This document shows, one piece after another, positions 1 through 9,489 of a stretch of DNA of 64,000 bases (positions are counted from its first letter, which is position 1; each line of letters begins with the position of its first letter). Source of the DNA: Brevibacillus reuszeri (GTDB lineage Bacteria > Bacillota > Bacilli > Brevibacillales > Brevibacillaceae); NCBI RefSeq assembly GCF_001187725.1, contig NZ_LGIQ01000009.1:748547-812546 (forward strand). The letters are read 5' to 3'. Position numbers and translations under genes: made by a program. A model generated the notes under the pieces. That model was given only the letters and a program-made list of their open reading frames with translations, was not told where the DNA came from and ran no database searches.

Positions 1-15
1 CACGAGAAGGAGGAA

Positions 16-330
16 CTAACTTATTTCCTCTCGACCCGTGTCTTGACAATGGGGAGCATTACATGCCGCTGCAACACTCTCGACCACTTCAAATGATAAT
101 AACTTCAAAGCATTTATAGTTAAACCAGTTAAAGCACTTAAATTCCCGTAATCAGTTTCTGTTAGTTTATTACTTTTATTGTTTGGAGGATTAGTTTTAA
201 TGTTGGCAAGTTTAAAAATCCATATTAACGATTCACATCGGTTTTCTTGTGATAAGCGAATAATGTATCCCATAAAGCTCTCATCGGGTAATGGTTGTGG
301 AGTACAAAGCAATTTAATAGGTTGATTCAT
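16..330 (-). pseudogene. TniQ-like transposition protein, N-terminal fragment
   Basis: The roughly 104-residue product resembles the N-terminal domain of TniQ proteins, target-selection partners of Tn7/Tn5053-type transposases, with the typical opening LPDESFMGYIIRLSQEN near residues 15-31. Full TniQ proteins are far longer and carry zinc-finger and HTH regions; here the frame stops just after a CNAPHCQ segment that may be the start of the zinc-binding part. The ATG at 330 is preferred because AAGGAAG lies 8 bases upstream. Truncation, AT-rich flanks and the position at the window edge suggest a degraded mobile-element remnant. It could instead be a complete short protein, so the pseudogene call is moderate. 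Confidence 0.5.
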
Positions 331-448
331 CTCAAACACTTCCTTTTGAAATATCAATTTTTAATCGTATTAGCCTCACTACTCGAAGAATTATAATTCA
401 ATAAGAGCATTTTCTGTTCTTGTTCTTCATGGTTGAAATCGAAAAATA

Positions 449-488
449 AAAGACCCCGCATCCACGATTAGTGGACAACGAGGTCTTT
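449..488 (-). terminator. Hairpin, probable terminator
   Basis: Arms AAAGACCCCG and CGAGGTCTTT pair with one mismatch around a loop that itself contains TCCAC/GTGGA. On the minus strand the hairpin is followed by TTTTATTTTT. It lies beyond the 719-749 terminator and has no obvious gene of its own. Confidence 0.4.
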
Positions 489-718
489 AATGTAAATATA
501 TTCTCTAGTAATATTTTTAGATTTTACTGTAATTAACATTGTTACTAACTACTCCTTTGAATAATATATTGAAATTGAACATCTCATTATTCTTGGACAT
601 TAAAAGATAAATTTAGTTATACCATATTTATTGTAACATTTCTAACCTTATTTCAATTAAATCATTTTATATCCTTTTACCTTATACCGAATTTGATAAG
701 TACCAATACCAAAGGAAA

Positions 719-749
719 AAAGACTCAACCATCGAAAAGTCGAGTCTTT
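719..749 (-). terminator. Rho-independent terminator of the activator/lipoyl-like operon
   Basis: Arms AAAGACTC and GAGTCTTT flank a short loop, with a T-run following on the minus strand. It sits about 75 bases past the stop of the lipoyl-like gene, as expected for the end of that operon. Confidence 0.6.
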
Positions 750-825
750 ATATAACGTATAATTATGTATTTTAATGTATAATATACACTCAATGTACGG
801 TTAATTCTGTCATTAGTCCGACTAA

Positions 826-1080
826 TTATGTCCTCTCACACTCGTAGCGGAGCATGATTGATGCCAAAATCATGCTGGCGATGACAAGATCGCCCCGTTC
901 AACTTCCACTGCATCAATGATGCCCGATACCGGAGCCAAAATATCGATGCTTTTTTGGCCGTCAACCAGCGTGAAAATGACTTCTCCCTCATGGACACGT
1001 TCGCCCGTGCGAAATAATATTCGTTCAATGGCGCCAGCAAATGGCGAAATGACGTCATACCTTAAACCCAATTGGCTCAC
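826..1080 (-). CDS. Small biotin/lipoyl-attachment-like domain protein
   Basis: This 84-residue product is essentially one biotinyl/lipoyl-like beta-barrel. It has an N-terminal half with FAGAIERILFRTGERVHEGE, then the hairpin region DGQKSIDILAPVSG. In lipoyl and biotin domains the modified lysine lies eight residues before the proline of the PVxG turn; here that place is Gln and a Lys lies one residue later, so classical modification is doubtful. The GTG start at 1080 overlaps the end of the upstream sigma-54 activator by 26 bases, implying translational coupling. The neighbouring genes give no lipoyl or biotin enzyme for it to serve, so a regulatory or ligand-binding role with the activator is possible. 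Function unknown. Confidence 0.65.
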   Translation of the reverse strand: MSQLGLRYDVISPFAGAIERILFRTGERVHEGEVIFTLVDGQKSIDILAPVSGIIDAVEVERGDLVIASMILASIMLRYECERT

Positions 1081-3193
1081 CTCGACTCAGCTTCTCTTGA
1101 ATCTCCATATATTTGCGGCTAATCGTGGATTGGCTTACACCTAGCACTTTTGCTGCCATAGAGGTTGTCTTGAATTCGTCCATTGCCATTTTTATGAGCT
1201 GCTCTTCCATTGCTCTTGTCGCCTCTTTTAATGGCATAATTTTATTCATGTTCTGCTTGAAAAACTGCTTCTTCCTCTTTTTTAACAGAGGTGTAATATG
1301 GTGAGCCTCGATTAAATCCTCATCCGCAGTGACTATGAGCCGTTCCATAATATTTTGCAACTCGCGTACATTTCCTGGCCAGGAGTATGATTCCAACAGG
1401 TCGAGGGCATCCTGGGACATTTGCGTGTTGCGATCGTATTTGTCGTTGAAGATTTGCAGAAAATGCAGGCTGATCAACGGAACGTCCTCTGAGCGATCCC
1501 GCAATGGAGGAATGACTACGGGTATGACATTAAGACGATAGTACAAATCTTCACGAAACGTACCTTCCTCGACCATTTTTTCGAGATTCTTATTTGTGGC
1601 TGCGATAATTTGCACATCAATCTCTACCACTTCGGAGCCACCTACCGGGATGATTTCCCTCTCCTGCAACACACGAAGGAGCTTCACCTGGAGATTCAGC
1701 GGCATTTCCCCAATCTCGTCCAAAAACAGAACACCTTTGTGAGCCATTCGGAAATAGCCTGGCTTTCCATTAGCATTTGCTCCTGTAAAGGCACCCTTTT
1801 CGTACCCGAACAACTCGCTTTCAAGCAGTGTTTCCGGGATCGCACCACAGTTCACTTTGACAAATGGATTGCTATAACGCGGCCCCAATTCGTAGATCGT
1901 ACGGGCAAATACTTCTTTTCCGACGCCCGATTCCCCGGTCAGCAATACGGTAGAAGAGGTCTTCGCGATCTTATGGATGTATTTCATTACCTTCTCCATC
2001 TGCTCGCTCGCGTAAATCAATTGGCGGTTTTTGGAATACTGTTGTTGATCACGAAGATGCTCCAGTTCTTTCTTGTATTTCTCAGACATCTTTTTCGCCT
2101 GGAGCAGCTCTTCCTTTAGCATCACCGTCTCGGTAATATCCCGCAATGCGATTACGATTCGCTCCAGCTTTCCTTTGTTATCAAAGATGGGATTGCCAAC
2201 AGCCAGTACATTTTTTCCCGATCGGCTTTCCTGTGTGACAGAGACTTTTCGTTTCCTTTCCAGTACCATTCTGACGATAGATGAGAAAAACAGCCCTTCA
2301 TGCTCTAGCTCCATCAAGTTCAAGCCGATCAATTGCTCCTTGTTAATCTCCCAGAAATCTTTGATCAGATTGCCACTATAGCGCAGCAGAATGCCTTTTT
2401 CATCCAAGACGAGAATCTCATCATAAATAGAGGAGAGAATGCCTTGCAGATCGGTGTTCAGATTTTTGACGTACTCCATCTCCAATGCCATCTTCTCAAT
2501 GTAAGGCAGATCCTGTAGAACGATGGTTGCACCCGTAACAGCCCCGTGCTGGTTGCGGATCGGACAAAAATCGGCTAGGACACCGATTCGGTCATTCACA
2601 ATGATGTAGTTTAGTACGGTTTCGCCATGTTCGATGACCTTTTGAAAGACATCATGCTCAAGCAGCTCTCCTACCTTTTGCGCTCGCAGCTCCTCTGGCG
2701 TGACTCGGACCATGCGAAGTGCTTCCGAACTGAAGTTTTCGATCTTTCCTTCCAGATCGGCAATGACGATCCCCATCGGAATCGAGTTGAGCAGCGACCG
2801 TATCCAGTCTGTATGTGCTGATTCATTGGTCAATAGCGTATAAAGGACATCCTCGCGATGCAAATAGCCAACCGGTACTCCCGCTGCATTTTGAATGATA
2901 ACGAGTTCTTCCCCAAACAAGTTGAAAAAATCGAGCATATCCGCTTCCTGCTTGAGAAAAGAAAGCTTTGTATGGAGAGGAAGCTCTCGTACGGTTTTGC
3001 TCTCGTGATCCGGGTCCTGCTGAAGCGGAATCATGTCCGTATTTCGGATATAGGCAACCAGATGCTCAGCATTCTCGGGATCAGTTACAAAGACATAGCG
3101 TTCATTGAACCTAGACATGATGTTCCAAACTTCATTCGCTGAAGATTCAAAAGATACTGTATACACTGTTTTCATGAACCAATTTGAAACCAT
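1055..3193 (-). CDS. Sigma-54 dependent activator (CBS-PAS-PAS-AAA-HTH), likely regulator of putrescine/agmatine catabolism
   Basis: Enhancer-binding protein of about 712 residues that would use ATP to open sigma-54 promoters. Order: a CBS-like region (about residues 8-120), two PAS-like domains (about 128-230 and 245-355), an AAA+ module and a C-terminal HTH (about 677-694). Visible motifs are Walker A GESGVGKE (about 420-427), the sigma-54 contact loop GAFTGA (about 467-472) and Walker B VLFLDEIGE (about 488-496). The ATG at 3193 has GGGAGG just upstream; in-frame codons further upstream lack a ribosome site. It sits downstream of patA beyond a terminator. Four -24/-12 promoters between 6.2 and 13.4 kb drive putrescine genes, so it is the natural candidate activator. 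The inducer is unknown; CBS domains often bind adenosyl compounds. Confidence 0.85.
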   Translation of the reverse strand: MVSNWFMKTVYTVSFESSANEVWNIMSRFNERYVFVTDPENAEHLVAYIRNTDMIPLQQDPDHESKTVRELPLHTKLSFLKQEADMLDFFNLFGEELVIIQNAAGVPVGYLHREDVLYTLLTNESAHTDWIRSLLNSIPMGIVIADLEGKIENFSSEALRMVRVTPEELRAQKVGELLEHDVFQKVIEHGETVLNYIIVNDRIGVLADFCPIRNQHGAVTGATIVLQDLPYIEKMALEMEYVKNLNTDLQGILSSIYDEILVLDEKGILLRYSGNLIKDFWEINKEQLIGLNLMELEHEGLFFSSIVRMVLERKRKVSVTQESRSGKNVLAVGNPIFDNKGKLERIVIALRDITETVMLKEELLQAKKMSEKYKKELEHLRDQQQYSKNRQLIYASEQMEKVMKYIHKIAKTSSTVLLTGESGVGKEVFARTIYELGPRYSNPFVKVNCGAIPETLLESELFGYEKGAFTGANANGKPGYFRMAHKGVLFLDEIGEMPLNLQVKLLRVLQEREIIPVGGSEVVEIDVQIIAATNKNLEKMVEEGTFREDLYYRLNVIPVVIPPLRDRSEDVPLISLHFLQIFNDKYDRNTQMSQDALDLLESYSWPGNVRELQNIMERLIVTADEDLIEAHHITPLLKKRKKQFFKQNMNKIMPLKEATRAMEEQLIKMAMDEFKTTSMAAKVLGVSQSTISRKYMEIQEKLSRGEPIGFKV

Positions 3194-3258
3194 AGGTCCT
3201 CCCAATCTTGCTTGGTTTGTTTCTCCTATTATACCCGGGGCTCCCATGGAGAAAAAGG

Positions 3259-3291
3259 GCAAAGAAGACTGGGGTGGACAGTCTTCTTTGC
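3259..3291 (-). terminator. Terminator after the putrescine aminotransferase gene
   Basis: Perfect 12-bp inverted repeat GCAAAGAAGACT / AGTCTTCTTTGC with a 9-base loop, followed on the minus strand by CCCTTTTTC. It lies 11 bases past the aminotransferase stop and separates that gene from the activator gene. Confidence 0.8.
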
Positions 3292-3301
3292 ACCTGGCAA
3301 C

Positions 3302-4705
<1,404 letters not shown>

Positions 4706-4718
4706 TCAGCGATCTTGT

Positions 4719-6191
4719 TTAGTTTTCAAACCAGCCTGTTGGCTGTACTTGCAGATTGATATTGATTTGCTTCACTTCGGTATATTCATCGAAACCAAAT
4801 GTACCCAGTCCACGTCCGATTCCACTTTGCTTGTATCCGCCCCATGGAGCTTCGTTGTACGTTGGATGGTAACAGTTGATCCACGTAATGCCTGCACGCA
4901 ATTTTTTGATGACGCGCATCGCTTTAGCGCCGTCCTGCGTGAATACACCTCCTGCCAATCCGTACACCGTATCGTTAGCAATGCGGATCGCATCGGCTTC
5001 GTCTTTAAAGCGCTGGATAGCGAGTACTGGGCCAAAAATTTCTTCCTGCACAATTTTCATGGAAGGCTGGGTGTCCGTGAAAATCGTTGGCTCCACGAAG
5101 TAGCCTCTCTCAAGGCCGTTTATCGTCATTCTGTTACCACCACACACCAACCGCGCTCCCTCAGATTTCCCTTGCTCGATGTAGTGCAGGATTTTTTCCA
5201 TATGGGCACTGCTCACGACTGGCCCCATCTCCGTAGCGGGATCGTCACCAGGGCCAACACGAATTTTTTTCGCCCGCTCCACCAGTCTTTCTACAAAGCG
5301 GTCGTGGATACTATCCTCGATCAGTAAACGAGAGCCAGCCGAGCAAACCTGACCTTGATTTGCGAAAATCCCGAATAAAGCGTAATCAACAGCTGTTTCG
5401 AAATCAGCATCGGCAAAGACGATATTCGGTGATTTGCCTCCCAGCTCGAGTGAAATCTTTTTGATATTGCCAACAGCTGCCCGCATAATGCTGCGTCCCG
5501 TCGCTGTTCCACCCGTGAATGAGATTTTGTCGACGAGGTGACTTTCCGCAAGCTCGTTCCCTACCGTTGGTCCAGGACCCAGAACCATATTCGCTACCCC
5601 TTTTGGGATGCCTACCTCTTCGATGATTTCAAACAGCTTTTGTGCGCTAACCGGCGTGACCTCCGATGGCTTGAAGACGATTGTATTCCCGGCGGCAAGC
5701 GCAGGGGCGATTTTCCATACCCCCATGAGCAGCGGGTAGTTCCACGGTACGATCAATCCACATACACCGACTGGCTCGCGTACCACCATGGCTTGCACAG
5801 GATCGGCCACATGATAGGTTTGCCCGTCAGGCTTGGTAACCAATCCTGCATAGTAACGGAAGCAGGCTGCTGCATCTGCGACGTCAAAGGCCGTCTCCCG
5901 CAGTGGTTTTCCGTTGTCCAATGTTTCCAATCTGCCGATTTCTTGCGCACGCTCTTCCAGCTTGTCTGCGATGGATAGCAGATATCTCGCTCTTTCTGCT
6001 GCCGGTAGCTCCGACCAGATTCCGCTGTCAAATGCATCACGGGCGATTTGAATGGCATGACGGGCATCCTCGATATCCCCTTCTGCCGAGAGGGCAATCA
6101 CTTCCCCATTCGCGGGATTCACAATTTCACGGGTTTTCTTGCTTTGCGCATCAACCCATTCCCCATTGATGTACATCCTCAGGTTTATCAT
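4719..6191 (-). CDS. Aldehyde dehydrogenase, probable 4-aminobutanal dehydrogenase
   Basis: NAD(P)-dependent aldehyde dehydrogenase of 490 residues. Hallmarks are PWNYPLLMGVWKIAPALAAGN (substrate channel), FTGGTATG (cofactor binding), the catalytic glutamate in ELGGKSPNI and the catalytic cysteine in GQVCSAGSR. The ATG at 6191 is chosen because AAGGAGAGG lies 8 bases upstream; an in-frame GTG at 6221 would place that site inside the gene. A near-perfect -24/-12 promoter sits about 36 bases before the start codon. As first gene of the patA operon it likely oxidises the 4-aminobutanal made by PatA to GABA. Betaine-aldehyde dehydrogenase is an alternative family name; substrate is inferred from context. 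Confidence 0.85.
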   Translation of the reverse strand: MINLRMYINGEWVDAQSKKTREIVNPANGEVIALSAEGDIEDARHAIQIARDAFDSGIWSELPAAERARYLLSIADKLEERAQEIGRLETLDNGKPLRETAFDVADAAACFRYYAGLVTKPDGQTYHVADPVQAMVVREPVGVCGLIVPWNYPLLMGVWKIAPALAAGNTIVFKPSEVTPVSAQKLFEIIEEVGIPKGVANMVLGPGPTVGNELAESHLVDKISFTGGTATGRSIMRAAVGNIKKISLELGGKSPNIVFADADFETAVDYALFGIFANQGQVCSAGSRLLIEDSIHDRFVERLVERAKKIRVGPGDDPATEMGPVVSSAHMEKILHYIEQGKSEGARLVCGGNRMTINGLERGYFVEPTIFTDTQPSMKIVQEEIFGPVLAIQRFKDEADAIRIANDTVYGLAGGVFTQDGAKAMRVIKKLRAGITWINCYHPTYNEAPWGGYKQSGIGRGLGTFGFDEYTEVKQININLQVQPTGWFEN

Positions 6192-6237
6192 GCAGCTTAT
6201 CCTCTCCTTCCCGGGTTTCACTCACACTACTTCCTAA

Positions 6238-6253
6238 AGCAACTCTCGTGCCA
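6238..6253 (-). promoter_or_regulatory. Sigma-54 promoter for the aldehyde dehydrogenase-patA operon
   Basis: On the minus strand it reads TGGCACGAGAGTTGCT, matching the TGGCAC-N5-TTGC consensus with exact GG-to-GC spacing. The predicted transcription start is near 6227, 36 bases before the ATG at 6191. Confidence 0.85.
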
Positions 6254-6308
6254 ATTCGAAAACCTCGCGATTCTCGTGACGAAGTCTCGGACCTGTGCAC
6301 GAATCGTT

Positions 6309-6341
6309 ATTCAAAAAATCATAGATTATGCAAAAATGAAT
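6309..6341. promoter_or_regulatory. Candidate activator binding site (dyad, copy 1)
   Basis: A 33-bp dyad whose outer arms are ATTCA and TGAAT and inner arms TCATA and TATGC, separated by GAT. Its centre is about 98 bp upstream of the predicted start at 6227. A very similar 33-bp element lies at 7688-7720 before the agmatinase promoter. Position and symmetry fit an enhancer site for the activator at 1055-3193; binding is inferred. Confidence 0.65.
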
Positions 6342-6347
6342 AGAAAA

Positions 6348-7292
6348 TTACTTCGTGATAGCCTGTTTCTGCTGAAGGGCTACTAATGCAGCAAAATCGT
6401 GAATCAAGGTTGCAGCAAGAAGTGATGTGATTTGTGTCGGATCATAAGGCGGAAGCACCTCTACCAGATCAAATCCGATGTAGTTCAGTCCTGTCAGCGA
6501 GCGAACCAACTGCAGCGCCTCATGACTGGTAAAGCCGCCTACCTCAAGCGTACCAGTACCCGGCGCAAATGCAGGGTCGACAAAATCGATGTCAAAGGTC
6601 AAAAAGCACGGTGTATCCCCGATCTGTGCTTTGATTTTCTGGATCACATCATCAAATCCACGTGTACGCAGCTCCTGTGTCGTAATCACATTGTACCCGA
6701 GCTCGTAGCTTGCCTCGATGTCGCCCGGATGATTTAGCGTCCCGCGAATCCCAACCTGAAACACCTTGTCAGGCTGCAGGAGTCCTTCCTCGTGAGCACG
6801 GATAAAAGGCGATCCATGCCAATATTTTTCATCGTAATACGTATCCCATGTATCCGTATGTGAATCGAATTGAATCATGGCGACCTGTCCGTACACCTTT
6901 TTCGCAGCGCGTAACGATGCGAGCGTGATGGAATGATCCCCACCCAGCCCGATCGGAACAATGCCTTTTTGCATCAGGTCGAGCATAGCTTCCTCCATCA
7001 GTTCATAGCTGCGGTGGATATTGTGCGGAATGACCGATACGTCCCCGATGTCGATTGCATTCGTATCTTCAAAGGGATATACCTTATGTGTCGGATGATA
7101 GGGAAACAAGGTCATCGATGCCTGGCGAATCGCTTGTGGAGCAAAGCGCGCCCCTACCCGAAAGGAAGCTGCCGTGTCGAACGGCTGGCCGAGAATCGCT
7201 ACCTTGGCATTTTCTCTCACAGATGGTAAACGCATGAATGTGCCTGTCGTACAGAACTCCGGTTTTACGTCTGGTGAAAGTGGATATTGCAT
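6348..7292 (-). CDS. speB: Agmatinase / ureohydrolase
   Basis: The 314-residue protein belongs to the arginase/agmatinase family, Mn-dependent enzymes that release urea; agmatinase turns agmatine into putrescine. Metal ligands are visible in GLGGDHSITL (about 117-126), in QFDSHTDTW (a DxHxD motif with Ser in place of the usual Ala) and in TFDIDFVDPAFAPGTG. The ATG at 7292 has GGAGGA 10 bases upstream. It has its own sigma-54 promoter at 7629-7644 with a possible small ORF in the leader. The neighbouring putrescine aminotransferase supports agmatinase over formiminoglutamase or arginase. Confidence 0.85.
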   Translation of the reverse strand: MQYPLSPDVKPEFCTTGTFMRLPSVRENAKVAILGQPFDTAASFRVGARFAPQAIRQASMTLFPYHPTHKVYPFEDTNAIDIGDVSVIPHNIHRSYELMEEAMLDLMQKGIVPIGLGGDHSITLASLRAAKKVYGQVAMIQFDSHTDTWDTYYDEKYWHGSPFIRAHEEGLLQPDKVFQVGIRGTLNHPGDIEASYELGYNVITTQELRTRGFDDVIQKIKAQIGDTPCFLTFDIDFVDPAFAPGTGTLEVGGFTSHEALQLVRSLTGLNYIGFDLVEVLPPYDPTQITSLLAATLIHDFAALVALQQKQAITK

Positions 7293-7427
7293 GGAATCGA
7301 GTCCTCCGTTTGTAGGTAGTCTTTATTTTGACTGCTTCTCTTCTACAGCGTTGGACGATTGGTAAAATGACGGGCATTCGCTACCTCTATCTAATAACGA
7401 ACAAATAAGTGGTATCGTATGTTAGTG

Positions 7428-7535
7428 TCACCTTAGACACTTTACTGCATAGCTCCTGCCCAACGCTGTCAGCATCCAGGTCGGCAGTAAGATCATCGAT
7501 AACAGGACAGCGATGAGGAATAGCTTGTTTCGCAT
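7428..7535 (-). CDS. Possible small membrane peptide in the agmatinase leader
   Basis: A 35-codon frame starting MRNKLFLIAVLLSMILL encodes one hydrophobic helix with a short basic tail. AAGGAG lies about 12 bases before the ATG, longer than ideal. It falls between the sigma-54 promoter (start near 7618) and agmatinase, so it would be on that mRNA. Whether it is translated is unknown; it could be a leader peptide, a small membrane protein or chance. Confidence 0.3.
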   Translation of the reverse strand: MRNKLFLIAVLLSMILLPTWMLTALGRSYAVKCLR

Positions 7536-7628
7536 CGGTGTTGACCACTCCTTATTTCCTTTCCACCAGCGTGCAGGTGCTTCGTTTAGAACACCTCAGA
7601 TGAAAGGTTCATACGCACATGTAAATTA

Positions 7629-7644
7629 TGCAAATATTATGCCA
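7629..7644 (-). promoter_or_regulatory. Sigma-54 promoter for agmatinase
   Basis: Minus-strand sequence TGGCATAATATTTGCA has the GG and GC elements at correct spacing. The predicted start is near 7618, giving a leader of about 325 bases before the agmatinase ATG. Confidence 0.8.
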
Positions 7645-7687
7645 TTTTAAATTCCATGATCCTCTCTCGCTTCTCAGTCAATTATCT

Positions 7688-7720
7688 ATTCAATTTTTCA
7701 TAGCTTATGCATTTTTGAAT
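7688..7720. promoter_or_regulatory. Candidate activator binding site (dyad, copy 2)
   Basis: A 33-bp dyad with outer arms ATTCA / TGAAT and a core CATAGCTTATG, matching the element at 6309-6341 in length and arms. The centre is about 86 bp upstream of the agmatinase start near 7618. It could also serve the divergent permease promoter about 200 bp away. Confidence 0.65.
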
Positions 7721-7806
7721 CATTCCTTTTGCATCAAAGCGCGTGTTTCTACGGACAAAATTCCTTCATCGAGGTACGCCCTGGTCTTATGCAGTTTTGG
7801 GTAAAG

Positions 7807-7838
7807 AATGATTTTTTGCATAGTCATGCCCTCTCGAT
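7807..7838. promoter_or_regulatory. Candidate activator binding site, degenerate (copy 3)
   Basis: The left half AATGATTTTTTGCATAG resembles the arms of the dyads at 6309-6341 and 7688-7720; the right half is poorly conserved. Its centre is about 92 bp upstream of the predicted permease start near 7914, the same distance as the better copies. Confidence 0.4.
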
Positions 7839-7887
7839 AAGGACTGTTCTTTTGAGAATAAGCTTCACCCTGTTCGCCTTACCGGTT

Positions 7888-7903
7888 TGGCACATCAATT
7901 GCT
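7888..7903 (+). promoter_or_regulatory. Sigma-54 promoter for permease 1
   Basis: TGGCACATCAATTGCT matches the -24/-12 consensus with exact spacing. The predicted start is near 7914, 180 bases before the permease ATG. Confidence 0.85.
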
Positions 7904-7961
7904 TACCCTTGTATATCCAAGAAATCGCATCATGCACACCAGACGTAAAGGGGCAAAACGC

Positions 7962-8048
7962 ATGAAGAAAAACGTTGCTACGAGAAAATGCCAAGGTCGC
8001 GCTGCCGGGGGACTCGTGCGAATAGGAGAGAAGATGGTTTTTTGGTGA
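7962..8048 (+). CDS. Possible 28-residue leader peptide upstream of permease 1
   Basis: The frame begins MKKNVATRKCQGRAAGG and is basic rather than hydrophobic. It has a good AAAGGGG site 8 bases before its ATG, nearly the same as the site before the permease itself. It lies wholly within the sigma-54 transcript leader. No homolog is recognised; translation is only suggested by the ribosome site. Confidence 0.35.
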   Translation: MKKNVATRKCQGRAAGGLVRIGEKMVFW

Positions 8049-8093
8049 TAAAGAACTAAAACGCTTTCACTCTGATCGTAAAGGGGATTGGTC

Positions 8094-9452
8094 ATGGAAA
8101 AAAGCATGGGGCAAGCACAAAATACACCTACATTAAAAAGAAGTTTGAAACTATGGCAAGTCATCGTATTGGGGCTCGGGTATCTCACTCCCCTCACCGT
8201 TTTTGACACCTATGGAATCGTCACACAGGAAACGGGTGGGCATGTCCCAACCGCTTATATCCTCGCTCTGACCGCAATGCTTTTCACTGCATCCAGCTAT
8301 GGCAAGATGGTGAGAGTGTTCCCGGTTGCAGGCTCCGCTTACTCCTACGCCCGCCAATCACTCAACCCGCATATTGGCTTTTTGGTTGGGTGGGTTTCTT
8401 TGCTGGATTACGTTTTTCTGCCCGTAATTAATGTCTTGCTCGGCAAAATCTATCTTTCTGCGGCCTTCCCTATGATACCCGGTTGGATTTTGGGACTTCT
8501 GCTCGCTGCGGTTACTACTGTTGTTAATTTTCGCGGAATTCAGTCAACAGCAAACTTCAACACACTCTTGGTCGTCTTTCAGGTTATAGTGGTCACGATT
8601 TTCATCGGTCTGAGTATTTCGCACATCTCCACCGGTGCAGGAGATGCTGCTTTTACTGTTCGTCCATTTTATGGCGAAGAGATCTCACTACCAACACTTT
8701 TAACAGGTGCCGCGATTCTCTGCTTCTCTTTTCTAGGCTTTGACGCTGTAACGACGTATACCGAAGAAGCAGTAAACCCGATGAAAACGATTCCTCGAGG
8801 CATCTTCCTCGTAGCGTTGATTGGTGGTGTCATTTTTATCACCACTTCTTATTTCACGCAGCTCGCTTTCCCTCTCGTAGAGCAGTTTCAGAATCCCGAG
8901 TCACCATCACCGGAGATGTCGATGATTCTCGGACAAGACCTGTTCTATGCGATCTTCGTAGCTGGCAGCATTACAGCAGCCCTCGCGTCAGGAATTGCCT
9001 CCCATACAAGCGCCTCTCGTTTGCTCTACGCGATGGGCAGGGAAAACGTCTTGCCGAAAAGGCTTTTTGGCCATTTGCATCCAACCAGAGGCATTCCTGC
9101 ACGAAACGTGTTTTTTGTTGGAGTCGTTTCACTCGCTGCCCTGTTCCTTGATTTGGAAACGGCACTCGCCTTCATCAATTTTGGCGCGTTGACAGCCTTT
9201 ACCGCTGTCAATGCCTCTGTGATCGCTCATTACTATATTCGTGGCAATCGGCGCTCACTCACTGATACGTTTCATTACCTGATCTCCCCTTTGCTTGGGA
9301 CCAGCTTCGTCGTCTTTCTCTGGTACAACCTGGATGCTCACGCGTTAACACTCGGACTCATCTGGACATTCGTTGGCATTGGCTACTTACTGTTTTCCAC
9401 CAAATTTTTCACCAAAAAACCACCGCTTATCGACTTTGAGGAAGCGATTTGA
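8094..9452 (+). CDS. APC-family amino acid/polyamine permease 1
   Basis: The 452-residue integral membrane protein has about twelve hydrophobic segments and the APC-superfamily features FPVAGSAYSYARQSLNPHIGFLVGW near the N-terminus and FLGFDAVTTYTEEAVNP in the middle. Such proteins import amino acids or polyamines by proton symport. The ATG at 8094 is 7 bases after AAAGGGG; a TTG 6 bases earlier is less likely. Expression from the sigma-54 promoter at 7888-7903 and the position next to agmatinase point to uptake of putrescine, agmatine or a related amine. It is a clear paralog of the permease at 11967-13313, sharing the N-terminal TLKRSL motif. Exact substrate cannot be read from sequence. 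Confidence 0.8.
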   Translation: MEKSMGQAQNTPTLKRSLKLWQVIVLGLGYLTPLTVFDTYGIVTQETGGHVPTAYILALTAMLFTASSYGKMVRVFPVAGSAYSYARQSLNPHIGFLVGWVSLLDYVFLPVINVLLGKIYLSAAFPMIPGWILGLLLAAVTTVVNFRGIQSTANFNTLLVVFQVIVVTIFIGLSISHISTGAGDAAFTVRPFYGEEISLPTLLTGAAILCFSFLGFDAVTTYTEEAVNPMKTIPRGIFLVALIGGVIFITTSYFTQLAFPLVEQFQNPESPSPEMSMILGQDLFYAIFVAGSITAALASGIASHTSASRLLYAMGRENVLPKRLFGHLHPTRGIPARNVFFVGVVSLAALFLDLETALAFINFGALTAFTAVNASVIAHYYIRGNRRSLTDTFHYLISPLLGTSFVVFLWYNLDAHALTLGLIWTFVGIGYLLFSTKFFTKKPPLIDFEEAI

Positions 9453-9489
9453 CTACCAGCCAAACTTACTATTCAGGAGGATATCTTCT

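Larger units (their letters stand above)
361..825. other. AT-rich intergenic stretch with no recognisable gene
   Basis: No convincing coding region was found. The base composition is clearly more AT-rich than the catabolic genes to the right. It contains two hairpins (about 449-488 and 719-749), each followed by T-rich DNA when read on the minus strand. I read it as the boundary between a mobile-element remnant and the conserved chromosome; that is inference. Confidence 0.5.

Noticed and set aside
7380-7547. Alternative GTG frame overlapping the small ORF upstream of agmatinase
   Set aside because: The ribosome site overlaps the start codon, leaving no spacing, and the product is not protein-like.
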